Source: Cynocephalus volans
Taxonomy: Eukaryota; Chordata; Mammalia; Dermoptera; Cynocephalidae
DNA: 64,000 nt
Direction: 5' to 3'
NCBI RefSeq assembly: GCF_027409185.1
Contig: NW_026902451.1
Coordinates: 124,001 to 188,000 of the forward strand
A program made the translations under genes and the position numbers. Of the stretch, positions 9,679 through 21,299 are shown piece after piece (position 1 is the first letter of the stretch; the number at the start of each line of letters is the position of its first letter). The notes under the pieces were generated by a model that saw only the letters and a list, made by a program, of their open reading frames with translations, made no database searches and was not told where the DNA came from.

Positions 9679-11757
9679 GGCATGCAACACACACGTAAAA
9701 TTCTTCACCTCGATCACGTGGGACTCATCCCAGGGATGCAAGGTTGGTTCAACATATGCAAATCAATAAATGTGATACACCATATTAATGAAATCAAACA
9801 CAAGGACCATGCGGTCATCTGTATAGTTGCTGAAAGAGCACTTGATAAAATTCAACAGTCATTCATGAGAAAGGCCTTCTATAAGTTAGGTATAGATTTC
9901 AACTATCTCAACATAATTAAAGCCGTATATGATAAACCAACTGCCAATATCATCCTGAATGGGGAAAAGCTGAAAGCTGTTCCTTTAAGAACAGGAACTA
10001 GACAAGGATGCCCACCCTCACCACTCCTATTCAATATAGTGTTGGAGGTACTAGCCAGAGCAATCAGAGAAGAGAAGGAAATAAAGGGCATCCAGATTGG
10101 AAAAGATGAAGTCAAACTGTCCCTGTTTGCAGATGACATGATCCTATATGTCGAACAGTCTGAAGGCTCTACAAAAAAACTCTTGGAGTTGATAAAGGAT
10201 TTCAGCAAAGTAGCAGGATACAAAATCAACACAAAAAAACCGGTAGCATTTCTATTCTCCAATAGTGGACATGCAGAAAGAGAAATCAAGAAAGCTTGCC
10301 CATTGACAGTAGCCACCAAAAACATAAGGTACTTAGGAAGCGAGTTAACCAAGGATGTGAAAAATCTCTATAATGAGAACTACAAACCACTGCTGAGAGA
10401 AAGTGGAGAGGAGACAAGACGATGGAAAGATATCCCATGCTCTTGGATTGGAAGCATCAACATAGTGAAAATGTCCATACTACCCAAAGTGATATACAAA
10501 TTCAATGCAGTCCCCATCAAAATTCCAGTGACATTTTTCTCAGAAATGGAAAGAACTATCCAGACGCTGATATGGAATAACAAAAGACCACGCATAGCCA
10601 CAGCAACGCTGAGCCAAAAAAGTAAAGCTGGAGGCGTAACACTACCTGACTTTAAACTCTCCTACAAAGCTATCATAAGCAAAACAGTACAGTATGGTAC
10701 TGGCATAAAAACAGACACACTGCTCAGTGGAATAGAATGGAGAATCCAGAAATCAACCCACACACCTACAGCCGTCTGATCTTTGACAAAGGCACCAAGC
10801 CTGTACACTGGGGAAGAGACCGCCTCTTCAGGAAATGGTGCTGGGAGAACTGGATATCGATATGCAGGAGAATGAAACTAGACCCATACCTTTCACCATA
10901 CACTAAAGGCAACTCAAAATGGATTGAAGAATTAATTATACACCCCGAAACAATAAAACCTCTTCAAGAAAGCATAGGCGAAACGCTTCAGGAAGTAGGA
11001 CTGGACACAGACTTCATGAACATGACCCCCAAAGCATGGGCAACCAAAGGAAAAATAAACAAATGGGATTATATCCAACTGAAAAGCTTCTGCACAGCAA
11101 AAGAAAGAATTAACATAGTTAAAAGACAACCAACACAGTGGGAGAAAATATTTGCAAAATATGCATCTGACAGAGGATTTATACTTAGAACATACAAGGA
11201 ACTCAAACAACTTTACGAGGAAGAAACAAGCAACCCGATTAAAAAATGGGCAAAAGAGCTAAATAGGCATTTCTCTAAGGAAGATCTACGAATGGCCGGC
11301 AGACATATGAAAAAATGCTCAACATCACTCAGCATTCGGGAAAGGCAAATCAAAAGCACACTGAGATACCATCTCACCCCAGTGAGGATGGCTAAAATCC
11401 AAAAGACTCTGAACGGTAAATGCTGGCGAGGCTGCGGAGGAAAAGGAACTCTCATACATTGTTGGTGGGACTGCAAAAGGGTGCAGCCTCCATGGAAAAT
11501 GGGATGGAGTTTCCTCAAACAACTGCAGATAGATCTGCCATAGATCTACCATTCCCAGCTATCCCACTGCTGGGAATACACCCAGAGGAATGGAAATCAT
11601 CGAGTCGAAGGTACACCTTTTCCCCAGTGTTCATCGCAGCACTATTTACAATAGCCAAGAGTTGGAACCAGCCCAGATGTCCATCATCAGTTGAGTGGAT
11701 ATGGACAATGTGGTATATGTACACAATGGAATACTACTCAGCTTTAAAAAAGAATGG
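9679..11757 (+). mobile_element. Sense L1 ORF2 fragment, unit 2 (left of the MRPS36 insert)
   Basis: It ends at the left target-site duplication 11746-11757 (AAAAAAGAATGG). ORF2 lies in frames to 10779, 10737-11543 and onward. The 12 bp missing from unit 1 are present here (VIYK), and codon GGC near 9897 of the GIDG motif has become TTC (GIDF). Motif A has valine in place of aspartate. Confidence 0.93.
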
Positions 11758-11780
11758 GATCTCCGGGGCTCGCCTGCGCC

Positions 11781-11827
11781 CCGGAAGCTGCCCCTTCTCG
11801 GGGGTCAAGATGGGCAGCAAAATGGCG
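11781..11827 (+). promoter_or_regulatory. ETS-like and YY1-like sites in the retrocopy 5' end
   Basis: CCGGAAG at 11781-11787 matches an ETS/GABPA core, and AAAATGGCG at 11819-11827 matches a YY1 core overlapping the start of the frame. Such sites are common near the start of nuclear mitochondrial genes, so the retrocopy may have carried some promoter elements with it. Binding is inferred. Confidence 0.35.
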
Positions 11828-12115
11828 TCTGCCAGCAGGGTCGTGCAGGTAGTCAAGCCACATACTCCATTAATAAGGTTCCCTGACAGAAGAGACAATC
11901 CTAAACCCAATGTATCAGAAGCTTTGAGATCAACAGGGGTACCATCTCATTCTGCAATTTCACAGCATTCTAAGGGAAGTAAATCACCAGATTTGCTGAT
12001 GCATCAAGGTCCACCAGACACTGCAGAAATACTAAAATCATTACCTCAGAAATACAGAAGGAAACTTGTGTCTCAAGAAGAAATTGAATTTATCCAACGT
12101 GGAGGTCCAGAATAA
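11810..12115 (+). CDS. MRPS36: MRPS36/KGD4 retrocopy reading frame, intact (101 aa)
   Basis: MRPS36 (KGD4) is a small mitochondrial-matrix protein. It was first assigned to the small mitoribosomal subunit and is now known to recruit the E3 subunit (dihydrolipoamide dehydrogenase) to the E2 core of the 2-oxoglutarate dehydrogenase complex in the TCA cycle. Recognition comes from VVQVVKPHTPLIRFPDRRDN near residues 11-30, SKGSKSPDLL near 54-63, QKYRRKLVSQ near 80-89 and the C-terminus FIQRGGPE. The human protein, as I recall it, is 103 residues, so this is close to full length; the start is the MGSKMAS methionine. There is no stop, frameshift or intron. The same frame is open upstream into the L1 tail (from 11420). 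The parent gene elsewhere may be the only functional copy; expression of this one is unknown. Confidence 0.9.
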   Translation: MGSKMASASRVVQVVKPHTPLIRFPDRRDNPKPNVSEALRSTGVPSHSAISQHSKGSKSPDLLMHQGPPDTAEILKSLPQKYRRKLVSQEEIEFIQRGGPE

Positions 12116-12368
12116 TCACTGTGAGCAGCAGTTTGTCATCAAACAAAAGAACTGACTTTACGATAAAGGACTTCCAAAATAACAAATGAGAAATTGTATA
12201 TTAAACAACTTTAATAAAGTAAAAAAAAAATGAAATATAGAAAATTTAGATGGACACTTTTATCTCCTAATTTATGTATCTTGGTCAGCTTCTCCACAAG
12301 CTTACCTAATTGTTTATATGCTTTCTACTTATTAAAGTATACATTTTTAAATGTTAGCCTATTTACTC

Positions 12369-12466
12369 TTTTTTGGGGGAGAGGCAGCTAGCCAGTATGG
12401 GGATCCAAGCCCTGGACCTGGTTGTATAACACCACGCTCTAAGCAACTGAGCTAACTGGCCAGCCC
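12369..12466 (-). mobile_element. tRNA-Ile-derived SINE in the retrocopy tail, unit 2
   Basis: The minus strand begins GGGCTGGCCAGTTAGCTCAG, close to tRNA-Ile(AAT), continues TTAGAGCGTGGTG and GGATCCCCATACTGGC, and ends in an A run (T6 on the plus strand at 12369-12374). It was either in the parental 3' UTR or inserted before amplification, since all six copies have it. Confidence 0.8.
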
Positions 12467-12560
12467 ATATTAATATACTCTTGATTATCAAATATAATGT
12501 GTTGAACTATTAAAAGTACGCGGTGTTCAATATACTAGTATATATTTCCCATAATTTTAC

Positions 12561-12657
12561 TTTTCTTTCTGTTTCTGTTTAGACACGGGAAGAATTTATC
12601 AGGCAGAATTGCCGTTTTAAGGATGTAATTTTCCTGAAATTGGATGAGGATCAGTGA
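12561..12657 (+). other. Splice-acceptor-like site and short open stretch in the retrocopy tail
   Basis: A pyrimidine tract (12561-12580) ends in TTTAG at 12578-12582. It is followed by 24 open codons (12583-12654, starting TREEFIRQNC and ending KLDEDQ) and a TGA. It looks like a terminal exon with its 3' splice site, which would be odd inside a processed mRNA unless it belongs to an alternative last exon used as 3' UTR here. It could be chance. Confidence 0.3.
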
Positions 12658-13221
12658 AATAATGATTATTTGTTCTGAATTCTCTCACATTTTTTAATTC
12701 ACAAGGTTACTGAACTATAACTGGCTTAATAAATGTATCCTTCTCTAGAATCTTCTTCTGTAGTCAGACGTGTTGTCCATTGTGCATATCCTACTCTAAA
12801 TGATAAAAATATAGCCGAGATAAAACAGTTGACTATGGGATTTAGACTGGGGAGATAACAGAAAAGATTATTTGTAACCTATATTTTAAAAAATGCAGAA
12901 AAGTATAAAATGGAAAATAAGAGATAAAAATGAATATAGCCTAGGAATAAATGTTTCACTAGAAACTGCAATTTATTATCTTTTGGGGATGTTAAGAAAG
13001 TCTTGTTTTTTTGTTTAGTTTTGTGATCACGTATGTAAATCCTGATAACCATTAACTTTCTCAAATTTAATGTCTGAAAGACAAAATCAACCAAAATATT
13101 TACTTAGTAAGCAATTTATGAAATTTTAATAGGGCCTTCTTGTGTGTCAAGGCTGTGTATATTGTAAAAGCCTCACAAAGCTGAATAAATTCTCTTCCAT
13201 ACCTTTAAAAAAAAAAAAAAG

Positions 13222-13607
13222 AAAAAAGAATGGAATACTGCCATTTGCAACGACATGGGTGGACCTAGAGAGAATTATATTAAGTGAAACAAGTCAGGCC
13301 CAGAAAGAGAAATGTCACGTTCTCTCTTATTTGTGCGAGGTAAAGATAAATAGATAAATGCACACAGGAAAAAAAAAAAAAAAAAAAAATGAAAAATGGG
13401 GGGGCGGGGGGAAGAAGACGCGACAATTGCAATTCCTTGAAATTGATAGGACAAGCAAACTTTCAGAAAGGACATTGTTGGGAGGGAGGAAGGAGAGGGA
13501 GGAGGGAGGGAGGTTTCTGTAATTGGCCGCAATGATCAACCACATTGTATGTCGACAAAATAAAATAAAATAAAAAACTAATACTAAAAATCAATCAATC
13601 AATCAAT
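13222..13607 (+). mobile_element. Sense L1 3' end, unit 2 (right of the MRPS36 insert)
   Basis: Begins with the right copy of the target-site duplication. It continues the ORF2 end (ILPFATTWVDLERIILSETS), then the A run, the G-rich tract near 13398-13412, AAATAAAATAAAATAAAAA and (AATC)4. Confidence 0.9.
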
Positions 13608-13615
13608 CCATAGCA

Positions 13616-14323
13616 ATGTGTGTTTCCTTATTCCCTACCGCCGCCAGGGCATTCCCCCCAAGCCCCACCCCCCACCTGTCAGCCGGTCCTGCACCTGCCA
13701 GGCCCCGCCCACTGTGTGCCTCCACCCCCCCTCCCCTTGGAGCCCGGATGTCTGGGAGGAGGGGGCGGCAGCGCAGCAGCAGCGGCGGACCCAGGAGGCC
13801 TCTGAGGGAAGCGGCGCGGCGCGGCGGCGGAGCAGGTAAGGCCCCCGGGAGGGGGCTGTGGGTCCCCAAAGAGGCAGGGCAGGGGCGCAGTGTCGGAGTG
13901 AGAGAGGAGGGAGGCGCGGGGTGCCTCGGGAGGGTCCCCCGAAGCCGCGAGTGGGGGAGGGGCGGGGCGGCCGAAAGCAGACGGCGGCGAGGTGCCCAGC
14001 GCCGGCAGGGCGGTGACATCGGGGCGCCCTCCTGCCCTACTCAGGAGGAGCCCAGCGCTGTCCCGCCATCCATCCCCCCTGCGCGCCGGGCTCGCCTCGT
14101 GCTAGGGCTGTCGTGGGAGCGGCCGGCCGGCAGGCGGTGCCGGGAGCCAGGCCGGATAAGCGGCTGCGGCGGCGGCAAGGCAAGGCTGTGGCCTCGGGTT
14201 CCCGGGGCCAGGGGAGCAGAGGGGGGGGGCAGGGGGCCAGCGTGCAAGTGTGCGCGTGTGCACTTGTAAGTGCAAGTGCAGGGTGGCGGGAGACGCGGCC
14301 GCGGGAGGTCCAGGCCGGGAGCG
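13616..14323. promoter_or_regulatory. GC island A, unit 2
   Basis: Same layout as in unit 1. The CCGTCCGTCC seed of unit 1 has become CCATCCATCC here (about 14065-14074), two CpG-to-CpA changes shared by units 2-6. Confidence 0.6.
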
Positions 14324-14637
14324 CTTTTCTCAGGAGTGGGTCGATGGTCTTCTGTGTTGTCACTGCGTTTTTATCCTTCCTTTTGCGGTTCCCTGTTAGT
14401 ATCTTCTTGTATTTGGAAGAGTTCTTCGTAGACATTTGTGAATTCTCTCAGCTTTTGTTAGCCTAGGAAAGGACTTTTGCTGTCCGTGTTTGAAGGATCC
14501 TTGTTTGGGTACAGTCCTCTTGATAGGGAAGTCTTTCCTTCTGCTGCTTCTAAACTTTGCAACATCCCATTCTTTCCTGGACTGTGAGGTTTCTGTTCAT
14601 ATATTTGCTGAAACCTGTATTTGGACCCTTTTGAGTG

Positions 14638-14679
<42 letters not shown>

Positions 14680-15049
14680 TGTGCATGTGTGTGTTTCTGT
14701 CTCCATGCGTTTCAGTGTTCTTCCTTTGTGATTTGTGTGGTTTGACTCTTTGGCTAGTGTAGGTGACACTGATCTGAGCGTTCATGTACAAACTTCTGTG
14801 GGGACATATGTTTTCAGTTCTCCTGCGTGTGTCTCCAGCAGTACAATTGCTGGGTCACGGTAGTCACCTGACATTTCCCAGGTTGTCAAAGTGCCAGTCG
14901 GGAGTTGATTTTGTTTAGGCCTAAGTATTTGCTTCTGTGGGGTGTTCTGGCCAATGGATTCGGGGGATCCTTGATGGCAAGTGTATAGAGAATAGGAGAG
15001 GGCATGGTTGTGGAGCCCAGGCTGGGGTCCACAAGGATGCATCTAATTA
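14324..15049 (-). mobile_element. Antisense L1-like DNA with (TG)n, segment A, unit 2
   Basis: The (TG)n tract spans about 14635-14696 (62 bp), shorter than in unit 1. Confidence 0.45.
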
Positions 15050-15850
15050 GTCCCCACCCCCCTGCGGGCATTCACCCCTGTGTTCCCGCCACTTCCACCT
15101 CCCCCCACCCTTGTCCCGACCCCGCCCAGTCTGGGGTGTCGAGTCCTCCCCCTGAGGCGGCCTGGAGAGGCCGGGATCGCGCACGTCTCCCAGACGCGGC
15201 CGGGCCGGCGGGCGCACCAGAGCCTGCTCGGTCCCCGTGTGCACCGGAGCACTGGACGACGCAGCGGCGGCAGCGGCAGCGGTGGACGACGGAGGAGACC
15301 GGCGAGAGGAGCGGCGCGGCGCGGCGGAGCAGGTAGGGCCCACGTGAGGGGGCTGTGGCTCCCGAGCGAGGCAGGGGAGTAGCGTCGTCGCGCCGCGGGG
15401 TGTCTTAGGAGGGTCCCCCGAGTCCTGATTTCGGGAGTGGGGGCAGAGGCCAGCGGGGAGGGATGCAGACGGCGGGCGGGGTGCCCGGCGCTGGCAGAGA
15501 CAGGAGGCTGGGGCGCCCTCCTCCCCGGCGCAGGAGCCCAGCGCTGCTCCGCCGTCCGTCCGTCCGTCCGTCCGTCCGTCCGTCTGTCCGTCCGTCCGCC
15601 CGTCCAACCGACCGACCGTCCGCCCGTCCGTCCAAGGGCCCCAGCGCGCCGGTGGCCTTGTCCCAGGGCTGCTGCGGGAGCAGCCGGCGGGGGGCGGTGT
15701 GGGGGCCAGAACGGAGTAGCAGGTGCAGCTGTGCTGTGGCCTCCTGGTCACGGGGTCGTGTCCTCCGTTCCCGGGCCTGGTGAGCCATCGCCGCCGCTGC
15801 GATTGCGAGGGCAGTGGGGACAAGGCCAGCAGGGCATGGCGGGAGCGGTT
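15050..15850. promoter_or_regulatory. GC island B, unit 2
   Basis: As in unit 1, with a shorter CCGT tract. It keeps the CCCCGGCGCAGG form shared only with unit 1. Confidence 0.6.
15552..15634 (+). repeat. (CCGT)n microsatellite, unit 2
   Basis: About 83 bp, the shortest tract together with that of unit 5. It has a CGCCCGTCC variant near its right end. Confidence 0.95.
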
Positions 15851-17370
15851 TTGTCGTCTTCCTTGCAGGTTGAGTGTGTTCTTTGTTTTTCTCCTTCCAT
15901 GACTGCTGACTTTCGTCCCTGCAGACGTGGTGCTGGGGCATGTGAGCGTCATCCTTGAGATGGAGGAGCCCTGTGCAGCGCTTTGGGAGAGCGGTCTGCT
16001 GTGGGGAATCCTCTCGGCCTTCGTCTGTCTGGGAGAGGATTGTCTCTCTCCCTGTTTGAAGGATACTCTTGTCCATACAGTGCTCTTGTCTGAAAGGCTT
16101 TGTTGTTGTTTTTGTTGTTGTTAAATTTTTGGTTTGGCTAGAACGTCTCTTTCTCTCCTGGACTGGGAGTTTTCTGTTGAAGAATTTACTGAAATCTGTA
16201 TTAAGACTTTATGTGAGTGTGTGTGTAAGTGTGTGTGTTTGCGCGTGTGAGAGTGAGTGTGTGTTTGTGTGTGTGTGTGTGTGTGCGCCCCTCTCTTGCC
16301 GGTTTCAGTATTGTTCCTTGGCGTTCCGTGTGGTTTTGACTCTTTGACTAGTGTAAGTGAGGCTGATCGGAGCGTTCATATATAAACTTTTGTGTGGACA
16401 GATTTTCAGTTTTCGTTCGTAGGTCCCCAGCGGTAGGATTGCTGGGCCACGTAGTAAGTTTACATTTCACGTTTTGAAAAACTACCGACCTGGTTTCCTG
16501 GCAGTCTGTAGCATTTTCCAGTCTCTCCCTCAATATATGAGGGTTGTGCTATCTCTATAGCCTTGTCAATACCTTGTCTTGACTGTCTTTTTGATTTATA
16601 GGCCTTGTAATGTGTGCCACCTATTATCTCACTGTGGTATTGATAGCCATTTCCTTGCTGGTGACGATGAATATCTTCTTCGGTGCTTATTGGCCTTTCC
16701 TATCTGTCACTTAGAGAAATGCTCATTTGAATGATCTGAGCAGGTTTGTGGTTTGTTTGTTACTGGCGGCTGGCCTGTGTGGGGATCCTAACCCTTGCTC
16801 TTGGTATGAGAGCACCACCCTCTAACCAGCAGAGCTAACGGGCCCACTCTTCCTCTGACCATTTTTAAAAAAATTCTGCCTACTGTCGTTTAGGAGCTCT
16901 TTCTATAGTCTTGTTCTTAATCTGTGAATTGAAAATGTATTTTTCCTGTGCAGCCTGATGTCTTTTCTTTTTCTCAGTGGTGTCCTGTAAAGCACAGCAG
17001 TTTTACGTTGCATGATATCCCGTTTACTCTTTCTTTATATGGGTTCTTGTGTTTTCGGCATCTTACCTAAGAGACCACCACCACATCCGGTATCACAAAG
17101 GTTTGTTCCTGTGTTTCTCGAGTGTTGTAGTTTGAGTTCTTACAGTTAGCTCTGTGACACGTGTGGTGTTCACTTTTGGGTATGGGGTTAGAAAAGGGCT
17201 CGATTTCATTTCTTTCCATGTGGCTATTCAGTTGTCTCAGCACCATTTGTTGTGGTCCCAAAGCACTTGTGAAAATCCAGTTGTCATAGCTGCATGAGCT
17301 TGCTTCTAGGCCGTCAATTCTGTTCCTCTGATGTACACTTTATGCCAGCGCTGCACTGTGTTTCTTTTTA
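15851..17370 (-). mobile_element. Old antisense L1 with (TG)n, segment B, unit 2
   Basis: Same length (1520 bp) as in unit 1. ACACGTGTGGTG near 17157 replaces the ACACGTTTGGTG of units 1 and 7. Confidence 0.7.
16762..16847 (-). mobile_element. tRNA-Ile-derived SINE, unit 2
   Basis: Same insertion site within the old L1 as in unit 1. Confidence 0.75.
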
Positions 17371-18937
17371 TTGGACTTGAATTTTTACTTTTTATTGACA
17401 GCTCGCAACTGCATATGTTTATGGGGCACCATGTGATAATTGCACACATGTGTACATTGTGCAGTGAGCAAGTTAGGCAAGTAACACACTCGTGACCTCA
17501 CATACTTCCTCCCCTGTGGTAAGAGCACTGAAAATCCACTCTTTTGGTCATTCTGAAATATACATTATTATTAACTATAGTCACCTTGCTGTGTAATAGA
17601 TCACCAGACCTTATTTCTCCAGAGTGAAACTTTGTACCCATTGGTCAAACTTCCCTTCGTCCTTGTTCCTCCATCCCCCCCGCCCGCAGCTCCCAGGCTC
17701 TGCTAACCATCATTCTGGTCTCTAGTTCCATGAGTCTGACCTTTCCAGTTTCCACATTCAAGTGAAATCATGCAGCATGTCTTTCTGTGCCTGGCATGCG
17801 ACACTCAGCGTAATGTCTTCTAGTTGCATCCCAGTTGTTGGAAAATGACAGAGTTTTGTTCTTTTCTAAGGCCGAATAGTATTTCATTGTGTACTTAGAC
17901 CACGTTTTCTTTATCTGTTCGTCTGTTAATAAACACTTAGGTTGATTCTATATCTTGACTCTTATGGATAATGCCTCAGTGAACATGGGAGTACAGATAT
18001 CTCTTCGACCTATTGATTTCAGTTCTTTGGGGGATATTCCCTGAAGTGGGATTGCTGGATCATACGGTAATTCTATTTACAGATTTTTGAGAAACCTCCA
18101 TGCTGTTTTCTGTAATGGTTGTACGTTCCTACCAGCAGTGTACAAGGGTAGCCTTTTCTCCACGTCCTTGCCAGTGCTAGTTATCTTTTGTCTTTTTGAT
18201 ACTAGCCATTCTAATGGGTATGAAGTAATTATGTGTCCTAGTGATTTTAATTTGTATTTCCCTGATGATTAGGGAGGTTGAGCATTTTTTCATCAGCCTG
18301 TTGGCCATGTGGAGGTCTTATTCTGAGAAACGTATGTTCAGTTACTCTGCCCATTTTTTAAATCGGGTTGTTGTCTTGCTATTGAGTTGTTTGAATTTTG
18401 TATGTATTTTTGGATACTTATTCATAATCAGGTGTATAGTTTTCCAATATTTTCTCTCATTCCAGTCATCGTGTCTTCGCTCTCCTACTTGTTCTTTTCC
18501 TGTGCGGAAGCTTTTTAATTTGATGCAATCCCATTTTCGTCTCTGTTTGATTTTGTCGCCTTGCTTTTGGGGCTATCTGCCAAAAATCATTGCCCAGACC
18601 AATGTTGTGGAGCTTTTCCCATATGTTTTCTTCTAGCAATTTTACAGTTTCAGGTGTTCCATTTCCATCTTTAATCCATATTGAGCCGATTTTTGTAGGT
18701 GGTGTAAGATAAGAGAAGGGTTCAACTTCATTTTTCTGAGTGTGTATACACGGTTTTGCCAACACCGGTTATTGAAGAAACTGTCATTTGCTCGTTATGC
18801 GTTCTTGGTACCTTTATTGAAAAATCATTTGACTGTCAATATGTAGTTTTATTTTGGGGCTCCAGTTTGTTTCACTGGTTGACGTGAATGTTTTTAGTCT
18901 ACTACCTTGTGGTTTTGATTACTGTAGCATGTGTCTT
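17371..18937 (-). mobile_element. Antisense L1MA-like fragment across units 2 and 3
   Basis: CATGCGACACTCAG near 17797 is the form seen in units 3-8; units 1 and 2 have CATGCGTCACTCAG. Confidence 0.85.
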
Positions 18938-19168
18938 TGTCCATTTCTGTTGCTTAGAACAGAATTACCTAAAACTGGGTGATTTATAAAGAAACAGTCT
19001 TTATGGCTTACAGTTTCAAATGTTGGGAAGCCCAAAGTCCAGGTAACACATCTGGTGAGGAACTTGTTTGGTGGTGACTTCAACGACACAGTGTATCACA
19101 CTGTGAGAAAGGCAGGAGCGAGAGAGAGAGAGAGAGAGAGAGAGCGCGAGAGAGAGAGAGAGAGAGAG
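18938..19168 (-). mobile_element. Antisense MaLR-type LTR fragment, unit 3
   Basis: The GA tract covers 19120-19168 with a GCGC interruption at a different offset from unit 2. Confidence 0.6.
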
Positions 19169-21247
19169 GGCATGCAACACACACGTAAAATTCTTCACCT
19201 CGATCACGTGGGACTCATCCCAGGGATGCAAGGTTGGTTCAACATATGCAAATCAATAAATGTGATACACCATATTAATGAAATCAAACACAAGGACCAT
19301 GCGGTCATCTGTATAGTTGCTGAAAGAGCACTTGATAAAATTCAACAGTCATTCATGAGAAAGGCCTTCTATAAGTTAGGTATAGATTTCAACTATCTCA
19401 ACATAATTAAAGCCGTATATGATAAACCCACTGCCAATATCATCCTGAATGGGGAAAAGCTGAAAGCTGTTCCTTTAAGAACAGGAACTAGACAAGGATG
19501 CCCACCCTCACCACTCCTATTCAATATAGTGTTGGAGGTACTAGCCAGAGCAATCAGAGAAGAGAAGGGAATAAAGGGCATCCAGATTGGAAACGATGAA
19601 GTCAAACTGTCCCTGTTTGCAGATGACATGATCCTATATGTCGAACAGTCTGAAGGCTCTACAAAAAAACTCTTGGAGTTGATAAAGGATTTCAGCAAAG
19701 TAGCAGGATACAAAATCAACACAAAAAAACCGGTAGCATTTCTATTCTCCAATAGTGGACATGCAGAAAGAGAAATCAAGAAAGCTTGCCCATTGACAGT
19801 AGCCACCAAAAACATAAGGTACTTAGGAAGCGAGTTAACCAAGGATGTGAAAAATCTCTATAATGAGAACTACAAACCACTGCTGAGAGAAAGTGGAGAG
19901 GAGACAAGACGATGGAAAGATATCCCATGCTCTTGGATTGGAAGCATCAACATAGTGAAAATGTCCATACTACCCAAAGTGATATACAAATTCAATGCAG
20001 TCCCCATCAAAATTCCAGTGACATTTTTCTCAGAAATGGAAAGAACTATCCAGACGCTGATATGGAATAACAAAAGACCACGCATAGCCGCAGCAACGCT
20101 GAGCCAAAAAAGTAAAGCTGGAGGCGTAACACTACCTGACTTTAAACTCTCCTACAAAGCTATCATAAGCAAAACAGTACAGTATGGTACTGGCATAAAA
20201 ACAGACACACTGCTCAGTGGAATAGAATGGAGAATCCAGAAATCAACCCACACACCTACAGCCGTCTGATCTTTGACAAAGGCACCAAGCCTGTACACTG
20301 GGGAAGAGACCGCCTCTTCAGGAAATGGTGCTGGGAGAACTGGATATCGATATGCAGGAGAATGAAACTAGACCCATACCTTTCACCATACACTAAAGGC
20401 AACTCAAAATGGATTGAAGAATTAATTATACACCCCGAAACAATAAAACCTCTTCAAGAAAGCATAGGCGAAACGCTTCAGGAAGTAGGACTGGACACAG
20501 ACTTCATGAACATGACCCCCAAAGCATGGGCAACCAAAGGAAAAATAAACAAATGGGATTATATCCAACTGAAAAGCTTCTGCACAGCAAAAGAAAGAAT
20601 TAACATAGTTAAAAGACAACCAACACAGTGGGAGAAAATATTTGCAAAATATGCATCTGACAGAGGATTTATACTTAGAACATACAAGGAACTCAAACAA
20701 CTTTACGAGGAAGAAACAAGCAACCCGATTAAAAAATGGGCAAAAGAGCTAAATAGGCATTTCTCTAAGGAAGATCTACGAATGGCCGGCAGACATATGA
20801 AAAAATGCTCAACATCACTCAGCATTCGGGAAAGGCAAATCAAAAGCACACTGAGATACCATCTCACCCCAGTGAGGATGGCTAAAATCCAAAAGACTCT
20901 GAACGGTAAATGCTGGCGAGGCTGCGGAGGAAAAGGAACTCTCATACATTGTTGGTGGGACTGCAAAAGGGTGCAGCCTCCATGGAAAATGGGATGGAGT
21001 TTCCTCAAACAACTGCAGATAGATCTGCCATAGATCTACCATTCCCAGCTATCCCACTGCTGGGAATACACCCAGAGGAATGGAAATCATCGAGTCGAAG
21101 GTACACCTTTTCCCCAGTGTTCATCGCAGCACTATTTACAATAGCCAAGAGTTGGAACCAGCCCAGATGTCCATCATCAGTTGAGTGGATATGGACAATG
21201 TGGTATATGTACACAATGGAATACTACTCAGCTTTAAAAAAGAATGG
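19169..21247 (+). mobile_element. Sense L1 ORF2 fragment, unit 3 (left of the insert)
   Basis: 2079 bp, the same length as in units 2, 4, 5 and 6. AACGATGAAG near 19592 replaces the AAAGATGAAG of units 1 and 2. Confidence 0.93.
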
Positions 21248-21299
21248 GATCTCCGGGGCTCGCCTGCGCCCCGGAAGCTGCCCCTTCTCGGGGGTCAAG

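Larger units (their letters stand above)
11758..13221 (+). pseudogene. MRPS36: MRPS36 (KGD4) processed retrocopy, unit 2
   Basis: An intronless mRNA copy inserted in the L1 ORF2 3' end. The hallmarks of L1-driven retroposition are all present: a 12-bp direct repeat AAAAAAGAATGG on both sides (11746-11757 and 13222-13233), a TTT/AAAA-type cut site, and a terminal A14 run (13207-13220) after an AATAAA at 13184. It holds a 52-bp 5' UTR, the full 101-codon frame and an unusually long 3' part. That part has an earlier AATAAA (12213) followed by A10, then a SINE, then a last AATAAA. The site is empty in unit 1. Listed as a pseudogene because it is a retrocopy; the frame itself is unbroken. Confidence 0.93.
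8051..17540. repeat. Macrosatellite unit 2 (9.49 kb)
   Basis: The first unit with the MRPS36 insert. It shares some variants with unit 1 (for example AAAGATGAAG near 10101, and the CCGGCGCAGG form at 15525-15535) and others only with unit 3 (such as TGCCAAAAATC near 9089 and CATATTAATG near 9782). Confidence 0.97.
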
